Source of the DNA: Streptomyces sp. RerS4
GTDB taxonomy: Bacteria; Actinomycetota; Actinomycetes; Streptomycetales; Streptomycetaceae
Assembly (NCBI RefSeq): GCF_023515955.1
Contig: NZ_CP097322.1
Location: forward strand, 2,606,001-2,670,000
Direction of reading: 5' to 3'
Length of the DNA stretch: 64,000 nt
The notes under the pieces are model-generated. The model was not told the origin of the DNA, did not search any database, and was given only the letters and a program-made list of their open reading frames with translations. Positions within the stretch are counted from its first letter, which is position 1. Each line of letters opens with the position of its first letter. Positions 1-7,681 of this stretch are shown here, in pieces. The translations under genes were made by a program, and so were the position numbers.

Positions 1-866
1 AGGGAGTCGGAGGCGTCGAGGCCGGCGGTGAGGTGGGCGTGGTCCGGGGAGAGGGCGGCGAAGGCGCCGAAGGCGGCGTCGGTGTGGAGCCAGAAGTCGT
101 GGCGTTCGCGGAGGGCGGCGATGGCGGGGAGGTCGTCGAAGTCGACGGTGTTGACGGTGCCGGCGTTGGCGACGACGACGGCGGGGCCGGGCGTGTCGGC
201 GAGCGCCCGGTCGAGGGCGGCGGGGTCGACGGCCTCGCGGCCCGGGAGGGTGGGGACGGCGACGAGGGATCCGCGGCCGAGGCCGAGGACGGAGAGGGCC
301 TTGGCGATGGAGGAGTGCGGGGCGCCGGAGAGTACGCGGACCGGGCCGAGGGCCGCCGCTCCGTCCTCGGCCGGGGAGACGCCGAGGCGTTCGCCGAGCC
401 ATTCGCGGGCGATGGCGAGGCCGGTGGTGTTGGACATGGTGGCGCCGCTGACGAAGGTGCCGGTGTGGGCGGCGGAGAGGCCGAAGAGGTCGCGGAGCCA
501 GGTGACGGTTTCGCGTTCGAGGTCTTGGCCCGCGCCGTCGAGGGCGGAGTTGGAGTTCTGGTCGTGGGTGGCGGTCAGCCAGTCGCCGGCGAGGGCGGCG
601 GGGGTGGCGCCGCCGGTGACGAAGCCGAGGTAACGGGGGCCGGCGGAGGCCGACAGGCGCGGGGCCCAGCGGCTTTCGAACGCGGCCAGCGCCGCTTCGG
701 TGCCGGTGCCGTGCTCGGGGAGCGGCTCGGGGTCCGGGAGGGAGTCGACGGGCGGTACGACGACGGGTCGGGCGTCGAGCCCGGCCAGCGTCGCGGCGGC
801 GGCGCGGCGGGTGGCGTCGAGCAGTTCGGGCAGGCGCGCGAGGTCGTCGGCGAGGGTGCGGTCCAT
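1..866 (-). CDS. PLP-dependent decarboxylase, group II type (3' end missing)
   Basis: Only the first 287 or so residues are present; the gene runs off the left edge. Visible family features are a phosphate-binding stretch SGATMSNTTGL (about residues 139-149) and HTDAAFG (260-266), whose Asp normally pairs with the PLP ring nitrogen. The catalytic-lysine motif (usually HKW shortly after a D-S pair) would lie just past the edge, since the visible protein stops at LDASDS. The family decarboxylates amino acids such as diaminobutyrate, aspartate or aromatic residues; the substrate cannot be read from this part. The ATG at 866 is the first in-frame start after the G-rich repeat region. Its neighbours do not suggest a pathway. 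Confidence 0.85.
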   Translation of the reverse strand, partial: MDRTLADDLARLPELLDATRRAAAATLAGLDARPVVVPPVDSLPDPEPLPEHGTGTEAALAAFESRWAPRLSASAGPRYLGFVTGGATPAALAGDWLTATHDQNSNSALDGAGQDLERETVTWLRDLFGLSAAHTGTFVSGATMSNTTGLAIAREWLGERLGVSPAEDGAAALGPVRVLSGAPHSSIAKALSVLGLGRGSLVAVPTLPGREAVDPAALDRALADTPGPAVVVANAGTVNTVDFDDLPAIAALRERHDFWLHTDAAFGAFAALSPDHAHLTAGLDASDS

Positions 867-1561
867 GGCGGCACGCTAGAGGCCGGACGGGACGCGGGAA
901 CGGTCCAATCACGGGGGATTGGCCGGCCGGCGGCCGATGGGGGGCTGGGGAGGTTGGGGCGCGCCGGGGCCGGACCGGATCGGGGCGCGCCCGCACGGGG
1001 CCGCAGGGGCGAGGAAGCCAGGCCTGGGGAAGGGTCAGGGCCGGCGCCGCAGGGGCCGGGCGGGCCGGTGCCCGCAGGGCCGAGGCGGACCCCGGGCACC
1101 GCAGGGCCGAGGCGGCCAGGGGCCGCAGGGCTGGGGCAGCCAGGTGGCCGCAGGGCTGGGGCAGACCGGCGGCTCAGGGCGGGGACGGCCGGCCTGGGGA
1201 AGGGGCAGGGTCGGCGCCGCAGGGCCGCAGGGCCGGGGCGGGTCGGCGCCGCAGGGGCCGCAGGGCCGGGGCGGGTCGGCGCCGCAGGGCCGAGGCGGGC
1301 TGGCGCCGCAGGGGCCGCAGGGCCGGGGCGGGCTGGCGCCGCAGGGCCGCAGGGCCGGGGCGGGCTGGCGCCGCAGGGGCCGCAGGGGCCGCAGGGCCGG
1401 GGCGGGCTGGCGCCGCAGGGGCCGCAGGGCCCGGGGCGGGCTGGCGCCGCAGGGGCCGCAGGGCCCGGGGGGCAGGGCCGGCGCCGGGGAAGCGGTGGAA
1501 GGGACGGGAAGCGGGTGGTGGGAGCCTGGTCTGGGGCGTGGGTGCGTTCTAAGGTCATCGG
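867..1561. other. Gene-free interval, mostly a G-rich repeat
   Basis: This interval of about 695 bp separates two divergently transcribed genes. The first 150 bp should hold the promoter of the decarboxylase on the minus strand. Most of the rest is the minisatellite listed separately. Open frames crossing it on both strands are products of its composition: the same 9-bp unit reads as Ala-Ala-Gly, Pro-Gln-Gly or Arg-Arg-Gly depending on frame, with no ribosome binding site or conserved domain. No promoter or terminator could be assigned with confidence. Confidence 0.6.
1019..1500. repeat. G-rich minisatellite built on GCCGCAGGG
   Basis: A 9-bp unit GCCGCAGGG (often with an extra G) recurs throughout. 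From about 1232 it is organised into longer units of roughly 24 to 42 bp, each starting CCGGGGCGGG, then TCGGCGCCGCAGG or CTGGCGCCGCAGG, then one to three copies of the 9-mer. A flanking motif GGCCTGGGGAAGGG occurs at about 1021 and again at 1191, so a larger segment has also been duplicated. Copies differ by single substitutions and by 9-bp steps, as expected from replication slippage. Runs of three or four G on the plus strand could fold into G-quadruplexes. Confidence 0.85.
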
Positions 1562-2189
1562 ATGATCACAAAGGGGCGGGGTTGGGCGCGGGCGGCCGGG
1601 GGTGTGGTCCTCGCGGGGGGCGTTGGTGGGGTGCGGGACGACGGTGGCGTCGGAGGGCGCCGGGGCCGGTGGGCCCGTGGCGGTGCCGAGCGGGATCGTG
1701 CGGGCCGAGGAGTTGCCGAACCGGGCATCCGTCTCGCCGAGCCCCTCGCCCACGGCCTGTGAAGGCGGCGCGCGGCTCGTCGAGGGGGTCGGGAACGCGG
1801 CGATGGGGCTGCGGGTGGCCGACTTCCAGCTGATCAACTGCGGGACCGGGGACTACGTACTGAACGGCTACCCGGACATCCGGCTGCTGGACGGCCAGGG
1901 GCGGCCCGTGGAGGTCAAGGTCGGGCACGGTGCGAACGGCGTGACCGTCATGGACAGCTTCGACGCGCCGCCCCGGAAGGTCACGCTCCGGCCGGGACAG
2001 GCGGCGTCCGTGGGGCTGGTGTGGCGGAACACGGTCACGGAGGTGTCGACGCCGCCCGCCGAGGGGCGGGTACTGGAGCTCACGCCGAAGCCGGGCGCCG
2101 CTCGCCTGCGGCTCACCCTCGCGGCCCCCGTCGACCTCGGCACCACGGGCCGACTGGGCCTGAGCGCCTGGACGGCGGTGGACCGGTAG
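1562..2189 (+). CDS. DUF4232-type secreted lipoprotein, apparent frameshift in the signal peptide
   Basis: The domain (from about 1780) resembles DUF4232, with MGLRVADFQLINCG, then LNGYPDIRLLD, then LRPGQAASVGLVWRN. It is in the frame that can start only at a weak GTG at 1602. The ATG at 1562, in another frame, gives a lipoprotein-like start MITKGRGWARAAGGVVLAG. Dropping one G from the six-G run at 1615-1620 joins the two frames, giving a charged n-region, a hydrophobic core and a LVGC lipobox. As read the gene is shifted; the corrected product would be about 208 residues. It would be an outer-face lipoprotein of unknown function. Whether the extra G is real or a base-call error cannot be told here. 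Confidence 0.75.
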
Positions 2190-2248
2190 GTCCGGCTCAC
2201 CGAGCCCGCCTGGACGGCGGTGACCGGTAGGACGCCCTCACCGAGCCC
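2166..2248. repeat. Tandem duplication of about 41 bp at a gene end
   Basis: The last codons of the DUF4232 gene plus its stop (2166-2207) are followed directly by a second, slightly diverged copy (2208-2248). Both begin GCCTGGACGGCGGTG and end CACCGAGCCC. The second copy has lost one G and carries substitutions. It lies outside the reading frame and looks like a recent slippage product. Confidence 0.8.
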
Positions 2249-2517
2249 GCCACCCCCGACCCCGCGCGCCCCGGCCGGCGCCGACCAGGGCCTGTCCGGC
2301 GGATCAGGGTCGGATGGGCGGCGGGGTCCGGTGCCATGGGTCTCCCCCGGCCCGCAGGGCTGAGGGGAGGCAACGCGGCGAGGCGCCGTGCCGGGCGCCG
2401 CCGGCCCGGCCATGATCCGCCGGACAGGCCCCGGGGGGTGTCCGCGAAGTCCCTCCCCCGGCTACCGCTGGCAGGTGGCCCCGGCCGGCGGGCGGCCGAC
2501 GCTCCTTGACGACACCG
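2190..2517. other. Gene-free interval with duplication and inverted repeat
   Basis: This interval between two convergent genes contains the second half of the tandem duplication and the 144-bp inverted-repeat element listed separately. The final 85 bp before the ABC ATPase stop show nothing I can name. No open frame here has a plausible start. Confidence 0.6.
2288..2431. repeat. 144-bp element with perfect 19-bp terminal inverted repeats
   Basis: GGGCCTGTCCGGCGGATCA at 2288-2306 is matched exactly by its reverse complement at 2413-2431. The 106-bp interior is GC-rich and codes for nothing. The arrangement fits either a miniature inverted-repeat element or a large bidirectional terminator between the convergent genes on either side. 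From memory, intergenic hairpins with this arm sequence are common in Streptomyces; that was not checked. Confidence 0.7.
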
Positions 2518-3309
2518 CTAGGCAGTGGACGTGGTGAGGGTCGTCATGCGCGAGGCCACCGCCAGAGGGGTGCTGCGGGGGAGGCGGTCGGCTATCAGGC
2601 CGTCGGCGAGGAAGAGGACCTGGTCGGCGTGGGCGGCGGCGGCCGGGTCGTGGGTGACCATGACGACGGTGGCGCCCAGGGTGTCGACGGCGTCCCGCAG
2701 GAGGGCCAGGACCTCGCCGGCGGTGGTGGTGTCGAGGGCGCCCGTGGGCTCGTCGGCGAAGACCACGTCGGGCCGCGTGACCAGGGCCCTCGCGATGGCG
2801 ACCCGCTGCTGCTGGCCGCCGGAGAGTTCCGCGGGGCGGCTTCGGCCCTTGCTCTCCAGGCCGACGCGGGCGAGCAGTTCGGCGGCGCGGGCGCGGTCCT
2901 GGCGGCCGCCGCCGAGCCGCATGGGCAGCAGTACGTTCTGCTCGACGGTCAGCGAGGGCATCAGGTTGAAGGCCTGGAAGACGAAGCCGAGGCGGCTGCG
3001 GCGCAGTTCGGTGAGCTGGTTCTCGTTCATGCCGGTGAGTTCGGTGCCGCCGAGGCGGACGGAGCCCTCGGTGGGGAGGTCGAGTCCGGCCGCGCACTGG
3101 AGGAACGTGGACTTGCCGGAGCCCGAGGGGCCCATGACGGCGGTGAAGCTGCCGCGCGGGAGGGATACGTCGATGCCGCGCAGGGCGTGGACGAGTCCGG
3201 CCCCGCGCCCGTAGACGCGTGTGACGCCGCGCAGCTCCACGGCGGCAGTGCCGTGGCCGTCTCCCCCGTGCTCGACCGCGGGCTGTCGCCGTTCGCGCCG
3301 GAACCCCAT
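2518..3309 (-). CDS. ABC transporter ATP-binding protein, MacB/LolD type
   Basis: Predicted product 263 aa. It has a Walker A GPSGSGKST, Q-loop region FQAFNLMP, signature LSGGQQQR, Walker B VVFADEPTGALD and switch His in VMVTHD. The DEPTGALD form and Q-loop context are typical of ATPases paired with FtsX-like (MacB/LolCDE) permeases that move peptides, lipids or drugs. I chose the ATG at 3309 because the domain starts soon after it; an in-frame open stretch upstream to 3417 is arginine-rich and looks like leader DNA. No permease gene is next to it, so its membrane partner must be elsewhere or lost. The C-terminal tail past the switch region is longer than usual. Confidence 0.9.
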   Translation of the reverse strand: MGFRRERRQPAVEHGGDGHGTAAVELRGVTRVYGRGAGLVHALRGIDVSLPRGSFTAVMGPSGSGKSTFLQCAAGLDLPTEGSVRLGGTELTGMNENQLTELRRSRLGFVFQAFNLMPSLTVEQNVLLPMRLGGGRQDRARAAELLARVGLESKGRSRPAELSGGQQQRVAIARALVTRPDVVFADEPTGALDTTTAGEVLALLRDAVDTLGATVVMVTHDPAAAAHADQVLFLADGLIADRLPRSTPLAVASRMTTLTTSTA

Positions 3310-3423
3310 GGTGTGCCGCCTTCCCCTGCCGGAGCCGTTGTCGTCCCCGACGCTATGGATCACCGTGCGGCGGCGTCCATGGTGCGGCCCGGCGCCCCGG
3401 GGTGGGGTAAGCCCCACCCCGCG

Positions 3424-4566
3424 TCAGGGCGAGCGGCGGATCAGGAGCAGGGCGCGGTCGTCGTTGACGTCCTTGGCGACCTTCTCGATGAGGTGCCAGG
3501 CGGCGCCCTCCCAGCCGGCGGCGACGTAGCGGTCGGCTTCGCCCGTGAGCCGGTCGATGCCCTCGCTGATCTCGCGGTCGGCGGTTTCGACGAGGCCGTC
3601 GGTGAAGAGCATCAGGACGTCGCCGCGCCGCAGGTTGCCGCGGGCTGGCTCGAACTCGGCGCCGTCGTAGACCCCGAGGAGGGGGCCTTCCCCGGAGACC
3701 TCCTGCCAGCGGCCGGTGCCGGCGGAGAGCTGGAGGGCGGGGAGGTGGCCGGCGGAGAGGAGTTCGTAGTCGCCGGTCTCCAGGTCGAGGACGAGGTGGA
3801 TGGAGGTGGCGAAGCCCTCGTCCCAGTCCTGGCGGAGCAGGTAGCCGTTGGCGGCGGGCAGGAAGCCGTGCGGGGGCAGGGCGCCGAGCAGGCCGCCGAA
3901 GGCGCCGGAGAGCAGCAGGGCGCGGGAGCCGGCTTCCATGCCCTTGCCGGAGACGTCGGTGAGGACGATCTCCAGGGTGCGGCCGCCGCCGGTGCGGGCG
4001 GCGACGACGAAGTCCCCGGAGAAGGACTGGCCGCCGGCCGGGCGCAGGGCCATCTCCCGGTGCCAGCCGCGCGGCAGGGCGGGGAGCTTGCTCTGGACGC
4101 GGATGCGTTCGCGGAGGTCGAAGAGCATGGTGCCGCCGCGCCGCCAGGGCACGCCGACGCGGCTGCGGAACTGGGCGATGACCAGCCCGAAGAAGCCGCA
4201 GGCGGCCACCACGAGCACCGTGCCCGGGGTGACCCTGGCGGGCCCCTGGGTGTAGGGGCCGAGGACGAGGGCCTCGATGATCAGCGCGGTGGCGGAGGCG
4301 GCGTAGAGGGCGAGGAGACTGGCGGGCCGCAGCAGCAGTCCGCCCGCCACGATGGGCAGGACCAGGGCCGCCGGGGAGAACCAGACGGGCAGCACGAGCG
4401 TGCCGCAGGCCAGGGCGGGGACGGTCAGGAGCAGTCCGAGGAGGGCGAGCCAGTCGGAGGCGTCGCCGCGGAAGTAGTCGACGGCGGATTTGCGCAGGGC
4501 GGTGCGGGCCCGGTGCGACAGCTTGCGCCCCCGGGCCATGAGCGTCTCCACGCGTGCTCGGGCCAT
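3424..4566 (-). CDS. Membrane-bound PP2C (SpoIIE/RsbU-type) Ser/Thr phosphatase
   Basis: 380 aa. The N-terminal third contains about four hydrophobic segments (roughly residues 40-125), followed by a cytoplasmic SpoIIE-like phosphatase domain. Phosphatase motifs are SGDFVVA (metal-binding Asp), VLTDVSGKGMEAG, a central SAGHLPAL and FTDGLVE with metal-binding Asp. This architecture, widespread in Streptomyces, usually dephosphorylates anti-anti-sigma factors in partner-switching circuits. No anti-sigma or anti-anti-sigma gene is adjacent, so the target is unknown. The start at 4566 is followed by a second in-frame ATG at 4539 that could also serve. The gene is divergent from the acetyltransferase across about 115 bp. 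Confidence 0.88.
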   Translation of the reverse strand: MARARVETLMARGRKLSHRARTALRKSAVDYFRGDASDWLALLGLLLTVPALACGTLVLPVWFSPAALVLPIVAGGLLLRPASLLALYAASATALIIEALVLGPYTQGPARVTPGTVLVVAACGFFGLVIAQFRSRVGVPWRRGGTMLFDLRERIRVQSKLPALPRGWHREMALRPAGGQSFSGDFVVAARTGGGRTLEIVLTDVSGKGMEAGSRALLLSGAFGGLLGALPPHGFLPAANGYLLRQDWDEGFATSIHLVLDLETGDYELLSAGHLPALQLSAGTGRWQEVSGEGPLLGVYDGAEFEPARGNLRRGDVLMLFTDGLVETADREISEGIDRLTGEADRYVAAGWEGAAWHLIEKVAKDVNDDRALLLIRRSP

Positions 4567-4682
4567 TGTCTGTGGACCCTATCCATCGTGGCTGTGTGCG
4601 CGCAGGGGTACCCCCGGACCTCGGACGATCAGGGGGTGGAAAACATTTCGACCAGGACGTACGGCCCTGGTAGGGATGACCC

Positions 4683-5921
4683 ATGGCTCTTGATACGCGT
4701 GTATTGCAGGCTGACGAGTGGGATGCCTGGTACGACCATCTTGAACTGGCGTTCGGTGGTGTGGCCGAGAGTCCCGAGGAGCGCGAGCTCTGGAAAACGC
4801 TGACGGAGCCGGCGCGCTCGCTGGGCGTCTGGGACGAGGACACCTGCGTCGGCTCGGCCGGCGCCTTCACGTTCCGCCTCTCGGTGCCGGGCGGTGCGCT
4901 GGTCCCGGCGGCGGGGGTGACGATGGTGGGGGTCGCCCCCACGCACCGCAGGCGGGGGGTGCTCACTTCGCTGATGCGCCGCCAATTGGACGACATCCGC
5001 GCGGGTGGTGAACCGCTCGCCGTGCTGACGGCCTCCGAGCCGGCGATCTACGGCCGCTTCGGCTACGGCACGGGCACGTACGCGATGTCCGTCGACGTCG
5101 ACACCACCCGCGTACGCCTCTCCGTGCCGCCGGGGACGGACGCGGTGCGGCTGCGCCTGGTGGACCCGGAGAAGGCGCTGGCCGACTGCGAGCGGGTCTA
5201 CGCGGCGCTGCCGGCGACCCGACCGGGGATGACGGCCAGGCAGCCGGGGTGGGAGCGGGTCGGGGTGCTGGACCCGGAAGCGAGGCGGGCGGGCGCGTCG
5301 CCGCTGAAGTGCGTGGTGGCGGAGGGGCCGCGGGGGGAGGTCACGGGGTACGCCCGCTACCGGGTGAAGCCGGACTGGGAGCAGAGCGGTTCGGACGGCA
5401 AGGTCCTGGTGAGCGAGCTGGACGCGCTGGACCCGGCGTCGTACGCGGCCCTGTGGCGCTACCTCTTCGAGATCGACCTGACGTGGCACGTCCAGGCGTA
5501 CGGGCGGCCCGTGGACGACGCGCTGCTGCACCTGGTCAGTGACATCCGCCGGGTGACGCCGCGCAAGCGGGACGCGTTGCACGTGCGGCTGGTGGATCTG
5601 CCGGGGGCGCTGGCCGCGCGGGCGTATGCGGGGCCGGTGGATGTGGTGCTGGAGGTGGAGGACGACTTCTGCCCGTGGAACGCGGGGCGGTGGCGGTTGG
5701 TGGCGGGGGGCTCCGCCGGTTCGGTCTCTTGTACGAGGACTGCGGACCCGGCGGAGGTGGCGCTGTCGGTGCGGGAGCTCGGCGCGGCGTACCTGGGCGG
5801 GGACACCCTGGCCGCCCTCGCGGCGGCGGGGCGGGTGCGGGAGCTGCGGCCGGGGGCGGTGGCGCGGGTGTCGCGGGCCTTCGCCTGGGACGTGGCCCCC
5901 TGGCTGCCGCACGGGTTCTAG
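4683..5921 (+). CDS. Eis-like GNAT N-acetyltransferase
   Basis: 412 aa, the length of Eis-family proteins, which carry two GNAT folds and a C-terminal sterol-carrier-like domain. The acetyl-CoA loop is visible as VGVAPTHRRRGVLTSLM (residues 82-98), followed by AIYGRFGYG (121-129), a stretch typical of Eis. The protein ends in phenylalanine; in Eis the C-terminal carboxylate acts as the general base. Family members acetylate amines on lysine, aminoglycosides or peptides; the natural substrate here cannot be inferred. The ATG at 4683 follows a short purine-rich stretch TAGGGATGACC that could be a weak ribosome binding site. Confidence 0.88.
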   Translation: MALDTRVLQADEWDAWYDHLELAFGGVAESPEERELWKTLTEPARSLGVWDEDTCVGSAGAFTFRLSVPGGALVPAAGVTMVGVAPTHRRRGVLTSLMRRQLDDIRAGGEPLAVLTASEPAIYGRFGYGTGTYAMSVDVDTTRVRLSVPPGTDAVRLRLVDPEKALADCERVYAALPATRPGMTARQPGWERVGVLDPEARRAGASPLKCVVAEGPRGEVTGYARYRVKPDWEQSGSDGKVLVSELDALDPASYAALWRYLFEIDLTWHVQAYGRPVDDALLHLVSDIRRVTPRKRDALHVRLVDLPGALAARAYAGPVDVVLEVEDDFCPWNAGRWRLVAGGSAGSVSCTRTADPAEVALSVRELGAAYLGGDTLAALAAAGRVRELRPGAVARVSRAFAWDVAPWLPHGF

Positions 5922-5981
5922 GGCGCGGGGGCGGGTGGGTGGCCCTGCGGGGCCGTCCCCTACCCGTCCTTCCACCGTTCC

Positions 5982-6035
5982 CCGGGCTCCGCCCGGACCC
6001 GCGCCTCAAACGCCGGCGGGGCTGGGTTGAGGCGC
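5982..6035. terminator. Paired hairpins between convergent genes
   Basis: Two inverted repeats lie side by side: CCGGGC/GCCCGG (5982-5996) and GCGCCTCAA/TTGAGGCGC (6001-6035, with an interior CGCCGGCGGGGCTGG). They separate the convergent acetyltransferase and glycosylase genes and probably act as a bidirectional terminator. The second repeat resembles a motif I recall as highly repeated between Streptomyces genes. Confidence 0.6.
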
Positions 6036-6090
6036 CACCGCCGGCACCGACGCGCGAGCGGGGGCTGGGCTGAGCTGCCTCCGCCGCGAC

Positions 6091-6897
6091 CTAGTGCTGC
6101 TGGCAGGTGGGGCACCAGAAGAGGTTGCGGGAGGCCAGGTCGGCGGTGCGGATCTCGGTGGCGCAGATGTGGCAGGGCAGGTTCGCCCGGCGGTAGACGT
6201 ACACCTCGCCCCCGTGGTCGTCCACGCGTGGCGGGCGGCCCATGGCCTCGGGGAGGTGCTCGTCGCGGACGGTGTCGATGCGGTTGTGGCGTACGCCCTC
6301 GCGCATCAGCGCCGCCAGGTCCGTCCACATGGCGTCCCATTCGGCGCGGGTGACGTCCTTGCCGGCCCGGTAGGGGTCGATGCCGTGTCGGAAGAGGACC
6401 TCGGCGCGGTAGACGTTGCCGATGCCGGCGACGATCTTCTGGTCCATGAGCAGGGCGGCGATGGTGGTGCGGGAGCGGGAGATCCGCTTCCAGGCGCGGT
6501 CCGGGTCGTCGGTCGGGCGCAGCGGGTCGGGGCCGAGCCGCTCGTGTATCGCCTTCTTCTCGCCCTCGCCGAGCAGCGCGCAGGCGGTGGGGCCGCGCAG
6601 GTCGGCGTAGTGGTCGTCGTTCAGCAGGCGCAGTCGGACCGTGTCGGTGGCCGGCGGGGCCGGGGCGGGGCCGAAGCCGAGCTTGCCGAAGAGGCCGAGG
6701 TGGATGTGGATCCAGGCGTCGCCGAGCTCCAGGAAGAGGTGCTTGCCGTGGGCCTCGGCGCCCTCCAGGGTGCGCCCGTCGAGCAGGGCCGCGCTCTCGG
6801 CGAAGCGGCCTTGGGGGCTGCTGACGCGTACGGTCCGTCCGACGAACCGCTCGGTGTGGTCCTGGGCGAGGCGGTGGATCGTATGCCCTTCGGGCAC
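6091..6897 (-). CDS. Fpg/Nei-family DNA glycosylase (endonuclease VIII-like)
   Basis: 268 aa. Translation starts VPEGHTIHR from a GTG at 6897; after removal of the first residue, Pro2 is the Schiff-base nucleophile and Glu3 the proton donor of this family. A helix-two-turn-helix region (QKIVAGIGNVYRAEVLF) and a C-terminal zinc finger with Cys242, Cys245, Cys262 and Cys265 complete the enzyme. It excises oxidised bases and nicks the abasic site by lyase chemistry. The PEGHTIHR start groups it with actinobacterial Nei2-like proteins rather than with MutM (usually PELPEVE). rpiB lies 67 bp upstream on the same strand; the nei-rpiB pair is conserved in actinobacteria including Mycobacterium. Confidence 0.93.
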   Translation of the reverse strand: MPEGHTIHRLAQDHTERFVGRTVRVSSPQGRFAESAALLDGRTLEGAEAHGKHLFLELGDAWIHIHLGLFGKLGFGPAPAPPATDTVRLRLLNDDHYADLRGPTACALLGEGEKKAIHERLGPDPLRPTDDPDRAWKRISRSRTTIAALLMDQKIVAGIGNVYRAEVLFRHGIDPYRAGKDVTRAEWDAMWTDLAALMREGVRHNRIDTVRDEHLPEAMGRPPRVDDHGGEVYVYRRANLPCHICATEIRTADLASRNLFWCPTCQQH

Positions 6898-6964
6898 GGT
6901 GGCGCTCCTGGTCTGTGCACGACCGTGCCGCCGGACCCCGGGTCCGGCGGCACGGGTGGTGGTC

Positions 6965-7453
6965 CTACTGGCCCTGCGGGTGGTGGGCCGGGATCGGGGG
7001 GAGCTCGCCGGTGGTCTCGTAGGCGGAGAGCATCTCGATGCGGCGCGTGTGGCGCTCCTCGTCGGAGTACGGGGTCGCCAGGAAGGCCTCGACGAAGGCG
7101 GTGGCCTCGTCCTGGGTGTGCATGCGGCCGCCGACGGAGATGACGTTGGCGTTGTTGTGCTCGCGGCCGAGCTTCGCGGTCTCCACGCTCCAGGCGAGGA
7201 TGGCGCGCACGCCCTTGACCTTGTTCGCGGCGATCTGCTCCCCGTTGCCGGAGCCGCCGATGACGATGCCGAGGCTGTCGGCGTCCGCGGCGGTCTTCTC
7301 CGCGGCGCGCAGGCAGAACGGCGGGTAGTCGTCCACGGCGTCGTAGATGTGGGGCCCGCAGTCGACGGGCTCGTGGCCGTTGTTCTTGAGCCAGTCCACG
7401 AGGTGGTTCTTGAGCTCAAAGCCGGCATGGTCGGATCCGAGGTACACGCGCAT
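6965..7453 (-). CDS. rpiB: Ribose-5-phosphate isomerase B
   Basis: 162 aa, normal for RpiB. It interconverts ribose-5-phosphate and ribulose-5-phosphate in the pentose phosphate pathway. Motifs are SDHAGFELK (7-15), the anion-binding GGSGNGEQIAANK (66-78) and REHNNANV (97-104). The GNGEQ form marks the actinobacterial subgroup in which a glutamate, rather than the cysteine of E. coli RpiB, serves as base. It is followed by the Nei glycosylase and probably co-transcribed with it. Confidence 0.96.
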   Translation of the reverse strand: MRVYLGSDHAGFELKNHLVDWLKNNGHEPVDCGPHIYDAVDDYPPFCLRAAEKTAADADSLGIVIGGSGNGEQIAANKVKGVRAILAWSVETAKLGREHNNANVISVGGRMHTQDEATAFVEAFLATPYSDEERHTRRIEMLSAYETTGELPPIPAHHPQGQ

Positions 7454-7681
7454 GCACCGAGTGTGTCACGAGCCCGCCGGAGCGCCCGCAGCGGGTGTCG
7501 CGTAAATCACTTCTAAACCTCAAGTAAACCCAAAGGACCCAGACAGGACGGGTAAGGACCTTGGTCCCGGACCCTGTGCCCCGGGCAACCATCGGAGGAA
7601 GGTCTTCCGCACAGCGGGTGAATCGGGTTTGAATGCCGGGGCTCGCAACCCGAGCGACCCGAAACTCCTAAGGAATCGTCC

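Noticed and set aside
33..1565. Long plus-strand open frame with collagen-like Gly-X-Y runs
   Set aside because: The frame is antisense to the decarboxylase and then follows the 9-bp repeat. No ribosome binding site, no conserved domain, and its composition follows from GC bias.
575..1837. Minus-strand Pro-Cys-Gly-rich frame across the same repeat
   Set aside because: It overlaps the decarboxylase start in a different frame and ends inside the lipoprotein gene. It is the same repeat read on the other strand.
7454..7681. Riboswitch in the leader of permease 1
   Set aside because: The leader has some short inverted repeats, but no pattern of a known class could be recognised.
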